Assembly: GCA_009842245.1 (NCBI GenBank)
Contig: VYFT01000061.1
Span: forward strand, 1 to 33,458
Length of the DNA: 33,458 nt
Source of the DNA: Gammaproteobacteria bacterium
GTDB lineage: Bacteria > Pseudomonadota > Gammaproteobacteria > Pseudomonadales > Azotimanducaceae
Direction of reading: 5' to 3'
The notes beneath the pieces were generated by a model. That model was not told the origin of the DNA and did no database searches. It saw only the letters and a program-made list of their open reading frames with translations. Positions 1-7,882 of this stretch are shown piece by piece. Numbering within the stretch: the first letter of the stretch is position 1; each line of letters starts with the position of its first letter. Made by a program: the position numbers and the translations under genes.

Positions 1-840
1 GTACAAGACGGTAACGAAACGTGTGAGGTCATAGGATCGACGCAGATGTATGTCGACCTTGTTGACCCGAAAGCGAAAGGAATTCATATGTCGCGTTTGT
101 ACGTGTTATTGGACGAAGCTAGTCGTGAATGTACTTTTTCGCCCGTTTCATTGCAACAATTCTTACGCGACATGCTCGATTCTCACTCTGAGTTGTCAAC
201 CCGCGCGTATTTAGAGATTCAGTTCGAACGACCACTAAGGCGCGCTGCGCTCGTGTCCGGCTACACCGGCTGGGGCAGCTACCCGGCGTTGATTCGAGGT
301 ATCAGAAGTAGAACAGAGACGACAGTGGAGATGTGTTTTACCATCAAATACTCAAGCACTTGCCCCGCATCAGCAGCTTTGTCTCGTCAATCTATTCAAG
401 AAGAGTTCGAACAGACTTTCAAACACTCTAACCCCGTTGATTCCGAACACATCCAGAATTGGTTGGGTTCTGCTCAAGGAATTGTTGCTACTCCCCATGG
501 CCAGCGAAGCAAAGCAGACATCACAGTTCGCTTGTCCGAAGACTCTACAGTGTTTCCGCTGACCACTTTGATAAATCATGTGGAAGAAGCAATCGCGACC
601 CCAGTGCAAACCGCGGTAAAGAGAGAAGATGAGAAAGAATTCGCATTACTGAATGGACAAAATCCAATGTTTTGTGAGGATGCTAGTCGTCGGCTCAAGA
701 AAACGCTCGACGAGACGCCCGATCTACTGGACTTCCTAGTTCGAGTCGAACACTTTGAAAGTTTGCACGCACACAACGTCGTTAGCTGGGTAGCGAAGGG
801 AGTTTCAGGTGGATTTCAGGCGAGACCACACGCGTCTTGA
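1..840 (+). CDS. folE2: GTP cyclohydrolase FolE2 (type IB), 5' end cut by the window
   Basis: The frame is open from base 1, so the N-terminus lies outside the window; the ATG at 46 is internal. The visible 279 residues contain the FolE2 family signature DPKAKGIHMSR just after that ATG and the TCPAS segment holding the family's conserved cysteine (usually CPCS; here the second Cys is Ala). Near the C-terminus is SLHAHN, matching the family's conserved His-containing end. FolE2 converts GTP to 7,8-dihydroneopterin triphosphate, the first step of folate and queuosine-type pathways, and is the metal-flexible alternative to the zinc enzyme FolE. Family assignment is confident; whether a FolE paralogue exists elsewhere cannot be seen. 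The next gene, a tRNA, is convergent and begins 7 nt after the stop. Confidence 0.9.
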   Translation, partial: VQDGNETCEVIGSTQMYVDLVDPKAKGIHMSRLYVLLDEASRECTFSPVSLQQFLRDMLDSHSELSTRAYLEIQFERPLRRAALVSGYTGWGSYPALIRGIRSRTETTVEMCFTIKYSSTCPASAALSRQSIQEEFEQTFKHSNPVDSEHIQNWLGSAQGIVATPHGQRSKADITVRLSEDSTVFPLTTLINHVEEAIATPVQTAVKREDEKEFALLNGQNPMFCEDASRRLKKTLDETPDLLDFLVRVEHFESLHAHNVVSWVAKGVSGGFQARPHAS

Positions 841-846
841 GTTCGT

Positions 847-933
847 TGGTGCCGAGGAGAGGACTTGAACCTCCACGGGGTTACCCCCACCAGCACCTGA
901 AGCTGGCGTGTCTACCAATTTCACCACCTCGGC
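847..933 (-). tRNA. tRNA-Leu (anticodon CAG)
   Basis: Read on the minus strand, the 87-nt gene starts GCCGAGGTGG and ends CCTCGGCACCA, so the CCA end is encoded. The 7-bp acceptor stem GCCGAGG/CCTCGGC is perfect. The anticodon arm has stem CCAGC/GCTGG around loop TTCAGGT, giving anticodon CAG (Leu, CUG codons). A long variable arm (GGTGGGGGTAACCCC region) is as expected for a class II tRNA, and the T-arm carries GGTTCAAGTCC. It is convergent with folE2. Confidence 0.96.
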
Positions 934-943
934 AGCGATGATC

Positions 944-972
944 AGAATAAGTCAGTGATTAGGTCTTGCGAA
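944..972 (-). promoter_or_regulatory. Candidate sigma70 promoter for tRNA-Leu
   Basis: On the minus strand, TTCGCA (972-967) is followed after 17 nt by TATTCT (949-944), about 11 nt before the mature tRNA 5' end. Spacing is ideal but the hexamer matches are only moderate, so this is tentative. Confidence 0.3.
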
Positions 973-1114
973 CGTTCTCAGAAGTCTGAGGTCATAATCC
1001 TCATTCGACGTCCCATTGTCAGCGATGCCCGTTACCGAAATCTCGGCAAGTGATCACACACTAGCCACTTATGACTTATATAAAAAAAACATCTCAATTT
1101 CTCGACTAGTTTGT

Positions 1115-1120
1115 TATAAG
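1115..1120 (+). promoter_or_regulatory. Candidate -10 element for rnr
   Basis: TATAAG lies 11 nt before the TTG start codon of rnr. A transcript starting about 7 nt after this box would have a leader of only a few bases, so it could be nearly leaderless. I see no convincing -35 and no Shine-Dalgarno sequence here. Confidence 0.3.
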
Positions 1121-1131
1121 ATACTAACAAT

Positions 1132-3075
1132 TTGAAACGAGCTACGCCTAGCCGCGTACTTAGTTTACTGAAGAAATCGAGTTCACTGAGTTATGCACAA
1201 CTAGCAGAAAATTTTACGGCTCCGCAGAAACTTGCGGAAGTGCTACAGTCCCTTGAAGACTCTGAAACGATCCTGTGTGATCAGCGCGGTCATTACCTGC
1301 TGTCGCGCCGAACTCGGCGACTGGAACAACTACCAGGAATCTTAGATCGTACATACACTGGGATAGCCGAGTACGCTAAAGGCCGTTGGTACCTGCGTTC
1401 TCTGACACCGCAGTCTCCTCCAGACATTCAAATTAGAAGCAGCAAAGGTCTGAATGACGGAGAAATAGTTACCGTAGAGATCGATAAGGTTGATATTGAT
1501 CACTATCACGGTAAGGTAGTATCTAAGATTCCTGCCGAAGATGAAGCAAGCCGCGCTGCGCTTGCACTCCTAACAGCCTTCGAGGTGCCCCACGGGGATC
1601 CTTGGGATCCAAAACGTAAAAAGTTCTCCGAGTTCATCAACGCTAAGACTGTCCAGGATCGGATCGACTTACGGCAGTACCCCTTCGTAACTATAGATGG
1701 GGAATCAGCAAAAGATTTTGACGACGCAGTGTACGTCGAACCTTCGTCCGATGGCGGGTGGCGGATGTTAGTGGCTATTGCAGATGTCGCGCAATATGTG
1801 CGACCCAATGACGAGCTTGATCGTGAAGCAAGACGACGAGGTAATTCCGTCTATCTTCCCGATCGGGTCGTACCCATGTTGCCAGAAGATTTATCCAATG
1901 GAATATGTTCACTGAAACCCAATCTCGATCGACTCGCGATGGTGTGTGAAATGCAGCTATCTAAAGCTGGAAAGACCGAATCGTTTAAGTTTTACGAAGC
2001 GGTGATTCGGAGTGCTGGACGACTTACATACTCAGAGGTTGCTTCAGTGTGTCGTGGTGAAGGTTTGCGTGATCGCTCCTCTGAGGTCAATACGTCATTG
2101 AACGAGTTTTACAACGCCTTTCGAGTTGTTCGCGAAGTGCGCGAGCAGCGCGGAGCTTTAGACTTCACTTCTCGAGAAACGGGAGTTAGGGTACAAGACG
2201 GTGAACCGGTTGAAGTCTACGCGGTGCAACAAAACGAAGCTCACCAGATGATCGAAGAAGCCATGATCCTAGCGAATGTTTGTGCCGCGCAATATTTACA
2301 ACAACACAATCTCAATCCCCTTTATCGAGTGCACACTAGTCCTCGTCCAGATGCACTCGAAGCCCTGCAGAGTACCCTACGACAATGCCACATCTACAAC
2401 TTTGATCTCGAGGACTGTAGTTCGCAGACGATTCAGCATTTGCTCAATGAACTACGTAAATCGACCAAAGATGCATGGATATGGGAACTTCAAGTACTCC
2501 GCGCGATGCATCAAGCGAGGTACTCGTACGTCAAGAATCAACATTTTGGTCTTGCGCTTGTTGAATACGCTCACTTCACCTCGCCCATTCGACGGTACGC
2601 AGATCTCCATCTGCACAGACTGATCAAATCTACCTTTACATCTTCTAGCAGGAAGTGGTTGAAGGAGCCGGAGCTCGCGTACTTAGGGGAGGATTTGTCT
2701 GAGTGCGAGCGTCGCGCAACAAGTGTAACCCGGAAAGTAGATCTTTGGTTGAAGTGTCGACTGCTCAAGAAGTTGAGCGGTAAAACTTTCAACGGTGTTA
2801 TTTCTGGGGTTGAGGAATTTGGCATATTTGTGGAACTTGATCATTACTGCGTTTCTGGATTAATTCATGTCACCGATCTTGGCGATGATTACTATATTTC
2901 TGTCGGGCCGGTAATGCAAGGAACACGCAGTGGGATTGACTATCGCCTAGGTGATCGTCTAAAAGTGGTAGTAGTGTCAGTGGATGTAGAGTTGGGTCGT
3001 ATTGACTTGATCGAAGCGAAGCCACGTCAAAAACAGCATGAATTTCGCCGTGGTAAGCTTAAATTCCATCGTTGA
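1132..3075 (+). CDS. rnr: Exoribonuclease R (RNase II/RNB family)
   Basis: 3'-to-5' hydrolytic exoribonuclease that degrades structured RNA and, in E. coli, takes part in rRNA and tmRNA quality control. At 647 aa it is shorter than E. coli RNase R (about 813). It shows an N-terminal winged helix (about 6-58), a cold-shock-like region (70-135), the RNB domain with the metal-binding signature DGESAKDFDD (189-198, the four catalytic aspartates correctly spaced), and a C-terminal S1 domain (about 550-630). The family's long Lys-rich tail is almost absent, reduced to a short basic end. The start is a TTG; an in-frame TAA at 1117-1119 leaves no upstream alternative and no Shine-Dalgarno is visible. 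rlmB follows after 19 nt, the usual rnr-rlmB operon. Confidence 0.95.
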   Translation: MKRATPSRVLSLLKKSSSLSYAQLAENFTAPQKLAEVLQSLEDSETILCDQRGHYLLSRRTRRLEQLPGILDRTYTGIAEYAKGRWYLRSLTPQSPPDIQIRSSKGLNDGEIVTVEIDKVDIDHYHGKVVSKIPAEDEASRAALALLTAFEVPHGDPWDPKRKKFSEFINAKTVQDRIDLRQYPFVTIDGESAKDFDDAVYVEPSSDGGWRMLVAIADVAQYVRPNDELDREARRRGNSVYLPDRVVPMLPEDLSNGICSLKPNLDRLAMVCEMQLSKAGKTESFKFYEAVIRSAGRLTYSEVASVCRGEGLRDRSSEVNTSLNEFYNAFRVVREVREQRGALDFTSRETGVRVQDGEPVEVYAVQQNEAHQMIEEAMILANVCAAQYLQQHNLNPLYRVHTSPRPDALEALQSTLRQCHIYNFDLEDCSSQTIQHLLNELRKSTKDAWIWELQVLRAMHQARYSYVKNQHFGLALVEYAHFTSPIRRYADLHLHRLIKSTFTSSSRKWLKEPELAYLGEDLSECERRATSVTRKVDLWLKCRLLKKLSGKTFNGVISGVEEFGIFVELDHYCVSGLIHVTDLGDDYYISVGPVMQGTRSGIDYRLGDRLKVVVVSVDVELGRIDLIEAKPRQKQHEFRRGKLKFHR

Positions 3076-3094
3076 TTTGAAGGAATAGACGAAG

Positions 3095-3835
3095 GTGTCC
3101 AACGAATCGAACATTGTTTGCGGCATTCATAGTGCTAAGTCGTTTCTCGCCACGCAACCTGATAAGATTCGCCGTGTGCTCGTTGCCGAAAACTACCACG
3201 GTGCAAAGTTGCACGAAATTGTGTCGTTAGCGAAACAAAATCGAATTCAGACTAAATCGGTTCCACGTTCTCTTCTTGATCGAATGGCAACCAATGTTGC
3301 CCATCAAGGAGTAGTCTTGGAAATACGATCTTTTCGTTCGTACAGCGAGACTGAATTCGATGAAGCGATAGAACAGTGGACCAATCCATTGATCTTGGCT
3401 CTCGATTCGATTCAGGATCCGCGGAATTTAGGAGCATGTTTGCGAACTGCCGAAGCTGCGGGAGTACAGGCTGTGATTGTCGGCAAAAATCGTAGTGCTC
3501 CCCTCAGTGGTGTTGTGCACAAAACCTCAGCCGGCGCGCTTGATTCAATTTTTTTAGTGGAGGTGTCAAATTTAGTACGAACGCTCTCGCGACTGAAACA
3601 GCGAGGTTGCTGGGTTGTAGGTGCGTCCGATCGCGTAGATCAACAATACACGAAAGCCGATTATCGCGAATCGACTGTGTTGGTAGTCGGTGGCGAGGCG
3701 AAAGGCCTACGTCGACTAACAGCAGAGATGTGCGATCAAATTGTTTCCATTCCAATGTACGGGTCAGTTCCTAGTCTAAATGTCGCTGTAGCGACCGGTA
3801 TTTTGCTCTACGAGGCGAAGAGGCAACGAACATAG
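3095..3835 (+). CDS. rlmB: 23S rRNA (guanosine-2'-O-) methyltransferase RlmB
   Basis: SPOUT (TrmH) family enzyme that 2'-O-methylates G2251 of 23S rRNA using SAM. At 246 aa it matches E. coli RlmB (243). An L30e-like N-terminal substrate domain (about 6-75) precedes the catalytic domain. That domain has motif 1 (DSIQDPRNLGACLRTAEAAG), motif 2 (VVGGEAKGL) and motif 3 (IPMYGSVPSLNVAVATGILLYE region), whose loops form the SAM-binding trefoil knot. The GTG start at 3095 is preceded by AAGGA at suitable distance. It lies 19 nt downstream of rnr and is probably co-transcribed with it. Confidence 0.96.
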   Translation: MSNESNIVCGIHSAKSFLATQPDKIRRVLVAENYHGAKLHEIVSLAKQNRIQTKSVPRSLLDRMATNVAHQGVVLEIRSFRSYSETEFDEAIEQWTNPLILALDSIQDPRNLGACLRTAEAAGVQAVIVGKNRSAPLSGVVHKTSAGALDSIFLVEVSNLVRTLSRLKQRGCWVVGASDRVDQQYTKADYRESTVLVVGGEAKGLRRLTAEMCDQIVSIPMYGSVPSLNVAVATGILLYEAKRQRT

Positions 3836-3891
3836 AACATACAATTGAACACTACGAAAATACGCTAGTTAGTGCTGCCGACTAATTCAGA

Positions 3892-4404
3892 ATGAACACA
3901 CACTCATACACCCGTGAAGAATCGAATTCATCTGGTTCGAGCAATTTGGGGGAAGAATCAATACTGGCGTTTGATACCATCTTTGTGTGTTGCCTTTTCG
4001 TTTTAATAACGATCGCGTTAGTAGTGTTTGAACTGTTCGTGTGTTTCTTTCACTACGGATCGACTCGTCCTTTATGGGCATACATCTTAGGCGGCGTGAA
4101 TGTAGTCCTGATCTTTCTGAGTGCTCTCTATGGAATGGCGTACTTAGCACGTTTCGATTGGCGACTCAATAAAAATCAAAATAAGACAAACACTGCCTCA
4201 AAAGTCTTAGTTTTGGGTCTCTTTGGTATTCTTTTTTGCTGTTTCAATATATTTCCGTTCCAAAACCAGAGCTACTTTTCTCCGTTGCTGATCTTCATTG
4301 GGGGATTTGGAATCGGTTTGTTTACCGTTGTGGTTTCTTTAGCTAGCTCCTATCTGTTCTTTGGAAGAGCACTATTTAAAAAATTTGGTGAAGCGTCTAA
4401 GTAA
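3892..4404 (+). CDS. Small four-helix membrane protein of unknown function
   Basis: I do not recognise this 170-aa protein. It has a hydrophilic Ser/Glu-rich N-terminus (1-25) and four predicted transmembrane segments at roughly 28-52, 62-85, 103-122 and 127-153. A basic loop (KNQNKTNTASK) separates helices 2 and 3, and the C-terminus is short and basic. No catalytic motif or signal peptide is visible. The ATG at 3892 has no strong Shine-Dalgarno. It sits 56 nt after rlmB on the same strand and before the rpsF operon, a position with no standard gene in related genomes that I know of. Codon use and hydrophobic periodicity suggest a real gene; function is unknown. Confidence 0.6.
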   Translation: MNTHSYTREESNSSGSSNLGEESILAFDTIFVCCLFVLITIALVVFELFVCFFHYGSTRPLWAYILGGVNVVLIFLSALYGMAYLARFDWRLNKNQNKTNTASKVLVLGLFGILFCCFNIFPFQNQSYFSPLLIFIGGFGIGLFTVVVSLASSYLFFGRALFKKFGEASK

Positions 4405-4733
4405 AGACTCACAATTACTTTGAAAGAACACCCCAACAGGCAGAGTAGCGGTCATAGAACATACTAGCGTAAGAGGTATCGCGACAATATGGTTCCTCTA
4501 AATTTCTGATTGGTGTTGATTGGGCTAGACCGCAGCAAACATCACGAGGAATCAAGGTTGTAATCCTCTCATACAAGCGTTAGAAACGCACTTAATTACT
4601 ACTCGTTCTTATGCGTATCGGTCTCAAAGTAATTTGTAAAATACCTCGCTCTGCAGTTAACTAACTGTATTTTCTAACTCCTTGTTTCACGACTCAACGT
4701 GTGGTCGGAGACTTTTGCCAAAGGGAGCATTCC
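4405..4733 (+). other. Non-coding leader region upstream of rpsF
   Basis: 329 nt with no credible gene. It should hold the promoter and leader of the ribosomal protein operon. Visible elements are TAAAAT at 4637-4642 (possible -10, no clear -35) and a 14-nt inverted repeat at 4654-4667. In other bacteria S6:S18 binds a structured rpsF leader for autoregulation; I cannot show that structure here by eye. Confidence 0.45.
4654..4667. repeat. Short inverted repeat in the rpsF leader
   Basis: CAGTTA-AC-TAACTG, perfect 6-bp arms with a 2-nt centre, about 12 nt after a possible -10 (4637-4642). The position would suit an operator. Its small size makes chance occurrence quite possible. Confidence 0.35.
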
Positions 4734-5393
4734 ATGCGACACTACGAAATTGTGTTCATCGTTCATCCGGACCAGTCTGAACAGGTCCCGGGAATGATAG
4801 AGCGCTACAAAACAATGATCGAACGTGATGGCGGCGTGATTCACCGGTGCGAAGACTGGGGCCGACGCCAGTTAGCTTATCCCATCGCGAAAATCCACAA
4901 AGGGCATTATGTTCTCTTGAACATTGAAGTCCCAGAAAACACACTAGCCGAACTAGAGAGTTCCTTCCGATTCAACGACGCCGTTCTACGCAATTTGATT
5001 CTGTCGAGAAAAGAACCTGTAACGGAGATGTCAAAACTCTATGCAGCCGAATTGCGTGAACAAGAGCGCGAGCGTGAGCGCGAAAGACAGCGTGAAGAAG
5101 ATATGGCGGCTCGTCAACGCGCCCGTGAGGAAGTGGAGTCTAAGGAAGAATTTAAAGAAGAAGATTCCGAAGACACGGATGGAGACGCAGATTCCGAAAC
5201 TGAAGAAGCTCAAGTAGATGACACAGCATCCTCCGACGTCGAAGAAGCAGACGAATCACCCGCGACAGTTGATGCAGAGGAGACTTCCGAAGAGACGGTA
5301 GTCGTAACTGACGAAGAGTCTCAGGAAGACGAAACGGAAAACGAACCTGAAGCTGAGACGAAGGAAGACGAAAAAGAGGAGAAACAGGAATGA
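4734..5393 (+). CDS. rpsF: 30S ribosomal protein S6 with a long acidic C-terminal extension
   Basis: S6 binds 16S rRNA in the 30S platform together with S18. The start is set at ATG 4734, which has AAGGGAG just upstream and begins [14 protein letters not shown], the canonical S6 N-terminus. The open frame reaches up to 4701, but that extension is not S6-like. Residues 1-100 are the S6 fold. Residues about 102-135 are an Arg/Glu-rich helix likely to be coiled coil. Residues about 132-219 are a highly acidic, Glu/Asp-dominated, presumably disordered tail. Total 219 aa against about 131-135 in E. coli, so roughly 85 extra residues. E. coli S6 is polyglutamylated at its C-terminus by RimK; a genetically encoded acidic tail recalls that, by inference. 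priB, which lies between rpsF and rpsR in enterics, is absent. Confidence 0.95.
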   Translation: MRHYEIVFIVHPDQSEQVPGMIERYKTMIERDGGVIHRCEDWGRRQLAYPIAKIHKGHYVLLNIEVPENTLAELESSFRFNDAVLRNLILSRKEPVTEMSKLYAAELREQERERERERQREEDMAARQRAREEVESKEEFKEEDSEDTDGDADSETEEAQVDDTASSDVEEADESPATVDAEETSEETVVVTDEESQEDETENEPEAETKEDEKEEKQE

Positions 5394-5614
5394 TTAGAAC
5401 CGTTAGACGTCGACGTACGTGCCGATTCACTGCTGACGGCGTAAAAGAGATCGACTATAAAGATCTTGATACGCTTAAACAATACATTGGCGAAACTGGG
5501 AAAATCACTCCCGCCCGCATGATGGGGACCAGTGCACGTTATCAACGGCAACTAGCACGTGCTATTAAGCGTGCGCGCTATCTCGCATTGTTGCCCTATA
5601 CAGACCAGCACTAA
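5390..5614 (+). CDS. rpsR: 30S ribosomal protein S18
   Basis: 74-aa S18, the usual length (E. coli 75). It has a basic N-terminus ([11 protein letters not shown]), the central [22 protein letters not shown] region typical of the family, and the conserved [19 protein letters not shown]-terminal helix that contacts 16S rRNA. Its ATG overlaps the rpsF stop (ATGA), implying translational coupling of S6 and S18, which form a heterodimer. The Cys of the N-terminal zinc-ribbon-like region is partly retained (one Cys at residue 11). Confidence 0.97.
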   Translation: MIRTVRRRRTCRFTADGVKEIDYKDLDTLKQYIGETGKITPARMMGTSARYQRQLARAIKRARYLALLPYTDQH

Positions 5615-5627
5615 GAGAGGGATAAAC

Positions 5628-6074
5628 ATGAACGTCTTACTCCTAGATAGAGTGACTAACCTGGGCGACATTGGCGATGAAGTTCGAGTGAAGAATGGAT
5701 ATGCTCGAAATTACTTAATTCCTCAGGGATTAGCACTTAAAGCAACACCAGAGAATCGAAAGATTTTTGCAGATCGCGAGGAAGAACTGCGCGCACAAGC
5801 GATTGAAAAGTTGGAAGGCGCGGAAAAACGAGCAGCACAGTTAGAAGATCTCGAAGTAACGATCCTACAACGTGCTTTAGGCGAGGGCCGGTTATATGGA
5901 TCTGTAGGTCCGGTGGAAATCTCTCGCGCTCTAGCCGATCTCGGCATTGAGGTGAACAAAAGTGAAATCAAGATGCCACTCGGACCGATCCGTGAAGTTG
6001 GAGAGTTTGATGTGGATATTCAGGTTCACGCAGACGTTTCTCGTACCGTCCATGTGATTGTTGCTCCAGCATAG
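5628..6074 (+). CDS. rplI: 50S ribosomal protein L9
   Basis: 148 aa, matching E. coli L9 (149). The start at ATG 5628 is preceded by GAGAGGG and begins MNVLLLDRVTNLGDIGDEV, the family's N-terminal domain. The KNGYARNYLIPQGLA signature that contacts 23S rRNA follows, then a long charged connecting helix (about 45-75) and the C-terminal domain with LYGSVGPVEI. The open frame extends upstream into rpsR, but those residues are not L9. It lies 13 nt after rpsR in the rpsF-rpsR-rplI operon. Confidence 0.97.
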   Translation: MNVLLLDRVTNLGDIGDEVRVKNGYARNYLIPQGLALKATPENRKIFADREEELRAQAIEKLEGAEKRAAQLEDLEVTILQRALGEGRLYGSVGPVEISRALADLGIEVNKSEIKMPLGPIREVGEFDVDIQVHADVSRTVHVIVAPA

Positions 6075-6174
6075 TTGTCCCGCTTTAGCTAAGACTTTTC
6101 CACTCGGTTATCCAACCGACACCACCTCTGTCCGATCGGGCTGACCCAATCGAGGCATAAATTCGTCTCTTGGG

Positions 6175-6203
6175 TTGAAGAAGCGTTCTGTCTAGTGTTT
6201 AAT
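6175..6203 (+). promoter_or_regulatory. Candidate sigma70 promoter for dnaB
   Basis: TTGAAG (6175-6180), 17-nt spacer, TTTAAT (6198-6203), in the 170-nt gap between rplI and dnaB. Transcription would start near 6210, 35 nt before the dnaB ATG, leaving room for its AAGGGGA Shine-Dalgarno. It could give dnaB expression independent of the ribosomal operon. Confidence 0.4.
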
Positions 6204-6244
6204 ACTACTATGAATCCGCGCGCACTGTAAGGGGAGACAAGTAG

Positions 6245-7765
6245 ATGCATTCTGACTCAGACGACGAACTATATGACTCGAGAGCTGGATACGATGATGT
6301 CCGCGACTCGCAAACATTGAATCTCAACGAAGCGCTAACTAATCTAGACGCCGAACGAGCCATCTTGGCTTGTTTAATGAAGGAAGAGAGTGCTTGGGAC
6401 CGTCTTACAGGTCTCATCCATGAATCTGACTTTTCAGATCACAAACATCGCCGCATTTTTTCCACGATGCGTTTACTTGCGGAGCAGAACAAGTCATTGG
6501 ATCCCATCAGTGTCAGCGGTGCTCTGCGGGACTCTGATCTCTTTGGCAAAGTCGGTGGTCAAAGTTACCTCATGGAAATTGAGGAGACGATATTTGATGT
6601 AAAGAAGCTACTTGACTACAAAGAACTTGTGCGCGTAACCGCGATCCGTCGAGAACTCGTACGTGTCTCACAACACATTCAAACGATCGCGACGCACCCT
6701 CAAGATCGAACTGTCGAAGAGCTTCTTACCGAGTCCGAGACAAAAGTTTTGAAGGTGGGTGAGCAGCGTGACGACGAGGAAGTATTCGATCGGCTAAAAG
6801 ATCGAGTTGACGACGCGGTGCGCTACATCGAAAAACTCGCCAAGCAAGGTGGCCAAGTTCCCGGGCTCGAGTCTGGCTTTGAGCGATTGGACGAACTCAC
6901 GTCGGGTTTTCGCGACAACGACTTGATCATCGTAGCTGCCCGACCTAGTATGGGCAAAACAGCGCTCACGTTGAATATCTGTACCAACATCCTATTGAAC
7001 GCAGAAAAACCGCTTCTGTTTTTCTCTTTGGAACAGGATCGAGAACAACTGATTCGGCGGATGCTCTCGGCGGTTGCAGGTGTGTCCCACGGTAAACTTG
7101 ATCGAGGAGAAGGCTTGACAACGCAGGACTGGCAGCAATTAGAGAGTGCTCGGCTAAGCCTGTCCAAAGTTGATTTTTTCATTGTAGATCGCCCCAATAT
7201 AACATTGGAAGACATGAAGTCCCAGATACGACGCATCAATCGTGAGCTTCGTGATCAGAAAGACGCAAATAATAAACTCGCTATGGTGGTGGTGGACTAC
7301 CTACAGTTGGTTAAACCGTCCCGCGATAGGTCAAGTAGAGTTATCGAGCTGGGCGAAGTTTCTCGCGGTCTTAAAGCTCTCGCTAAGGAGTTCAAAATTC
7401 CAGTTGTGAGCGTCGCTCAACTAAACAGAAACGTGGAGAACCGCGAGAACAAGCGACCGCGCATGGCGGATTTGCGCGATAGCGGCGAAATCGAACAAGA
7501 TGCCGATTTAATTCTCTTTATCTACCGCGATGAAGAGTATGACGAACACTCGGCACAGAAAGGAAAAGCAGAGATCATCATCGGTAAACATCGGAACGGT
7601 CCTCGAGGTGATCTCACGCTCGATTTTCAAACTCATCTCATGAAATTCTCGAACGAAGGCGACACGGCATATCGTGCACCGGTAGAGTACAGTCAGGATA
7701 AACTCGCTACTACGTCTGATGTTGACGACGACGAAGATTTAGATGATGGAAAACCACCGTTCTAA
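6245..7765 (+). CDS. dnaB: Replicative DNA helicase DnaB
   Basis: Hexameric 5'-to-3' helicase that drives the replication fork and contacts DnaG primase and DnaC-type loaders. 506 aa, slightly longer than E. coli (471) because of an acidic N-terminal extension of about 25 residues and an acidic C-terminal tail (DVDDDEDLDDGKPPF; the PPF end is common in the family). The N-terminal helical domain (about 28-135) has the LNLDAERAIL-type start. The RecA-like domain carries Walker A ARPSMGKTA (232-240), Walker B VVVDYLQLV (about 348-356) and the downstream SGEIEQDADLILFIYRDE segment. ATG 6245 has AAGGGGA upstream. No intein is present. Confidence 0.97.
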   Translation: MHSDSDDELYDSRAGYDDVRDSQTLNLNEALTNLDAERAILACLMKEESAWDRLTGLIHESDFSDHKHRRIFSTMRLLAEQNKSLDPISVSGALRDSDLFGKVGGQSYLMEIEETIFDVKKLLDYKELVRVTAIRRELVRVSQHIQTIATHPQDRTVEELLTESETKVLKVGEQRDDEEVFDRLKDRVDDAVRYIEKLAKQGGQVPGLESGFERLDELTSGFRDNDLIIVAARPSMGKTALTLNICTNILLNAEKPLLFFSLEQDREQLIRRMLSAVAGVSHGKLDRGEGLTTQDWQQLESARLSLSKVDFFIVDRPNITLEDMKSQIRRINRELRDQKDANNKLAMVVVDYLQLVKPSRDRSSRVIELGEVSRGLKALAKEFKIPVVSVAQLNRNVENRENKRPRMADLRDSGEIEQDADLILFIYRDEEYDEHSAQKGKAEIIIGKHRNGPRGDLTLDFQTHLMKFSNEGDTAYRAPVEYSQDKLATTSDVDDDEDLDDGKPPF

Positions 7766-7882
7766 TTCCTTCAGTTTCAGTTGTGGGTTTGACTACAATG
7801 AAAATATCCATAGAAATCGTGCCATCTTCTGTACGCTTCAGGTAGTGCAGTCGGTGGTTGCTCAGTACGTATGAGGTAAAAA

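Noticed and set aside
4701-4733. Upstream extension of the S6 reading frame from GTG 4701
   Set aside because: The ATG at 4734 has its own AAGGGAG Shine-Dalgarno and starts the canonical S6 sequence; the extra 11 residues are not S6-like.
5152-5430. Antisense 92-residue Leu/Arg-rich ORF opposite the S6 acidic tail
   Set aside because: It is a by-product of the Glu/Asp-rich codons on the plus strand; it has no start context and looks like a compositional shadow.
5559-5627. Upstream extension of the L9 frame into rpsR
   Set aside because: It overlaps S18 coding sequence, while ATG 5628 begins the canonical L9 N-terminus after a good ribosome binding site.
6105-6118. CGGTT-ATCC-AACCG hairpin after rplI as a terminator
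   Set aside because: The stem is only 5 bp and is followed by an A/C-rich stretch, not a T-run.
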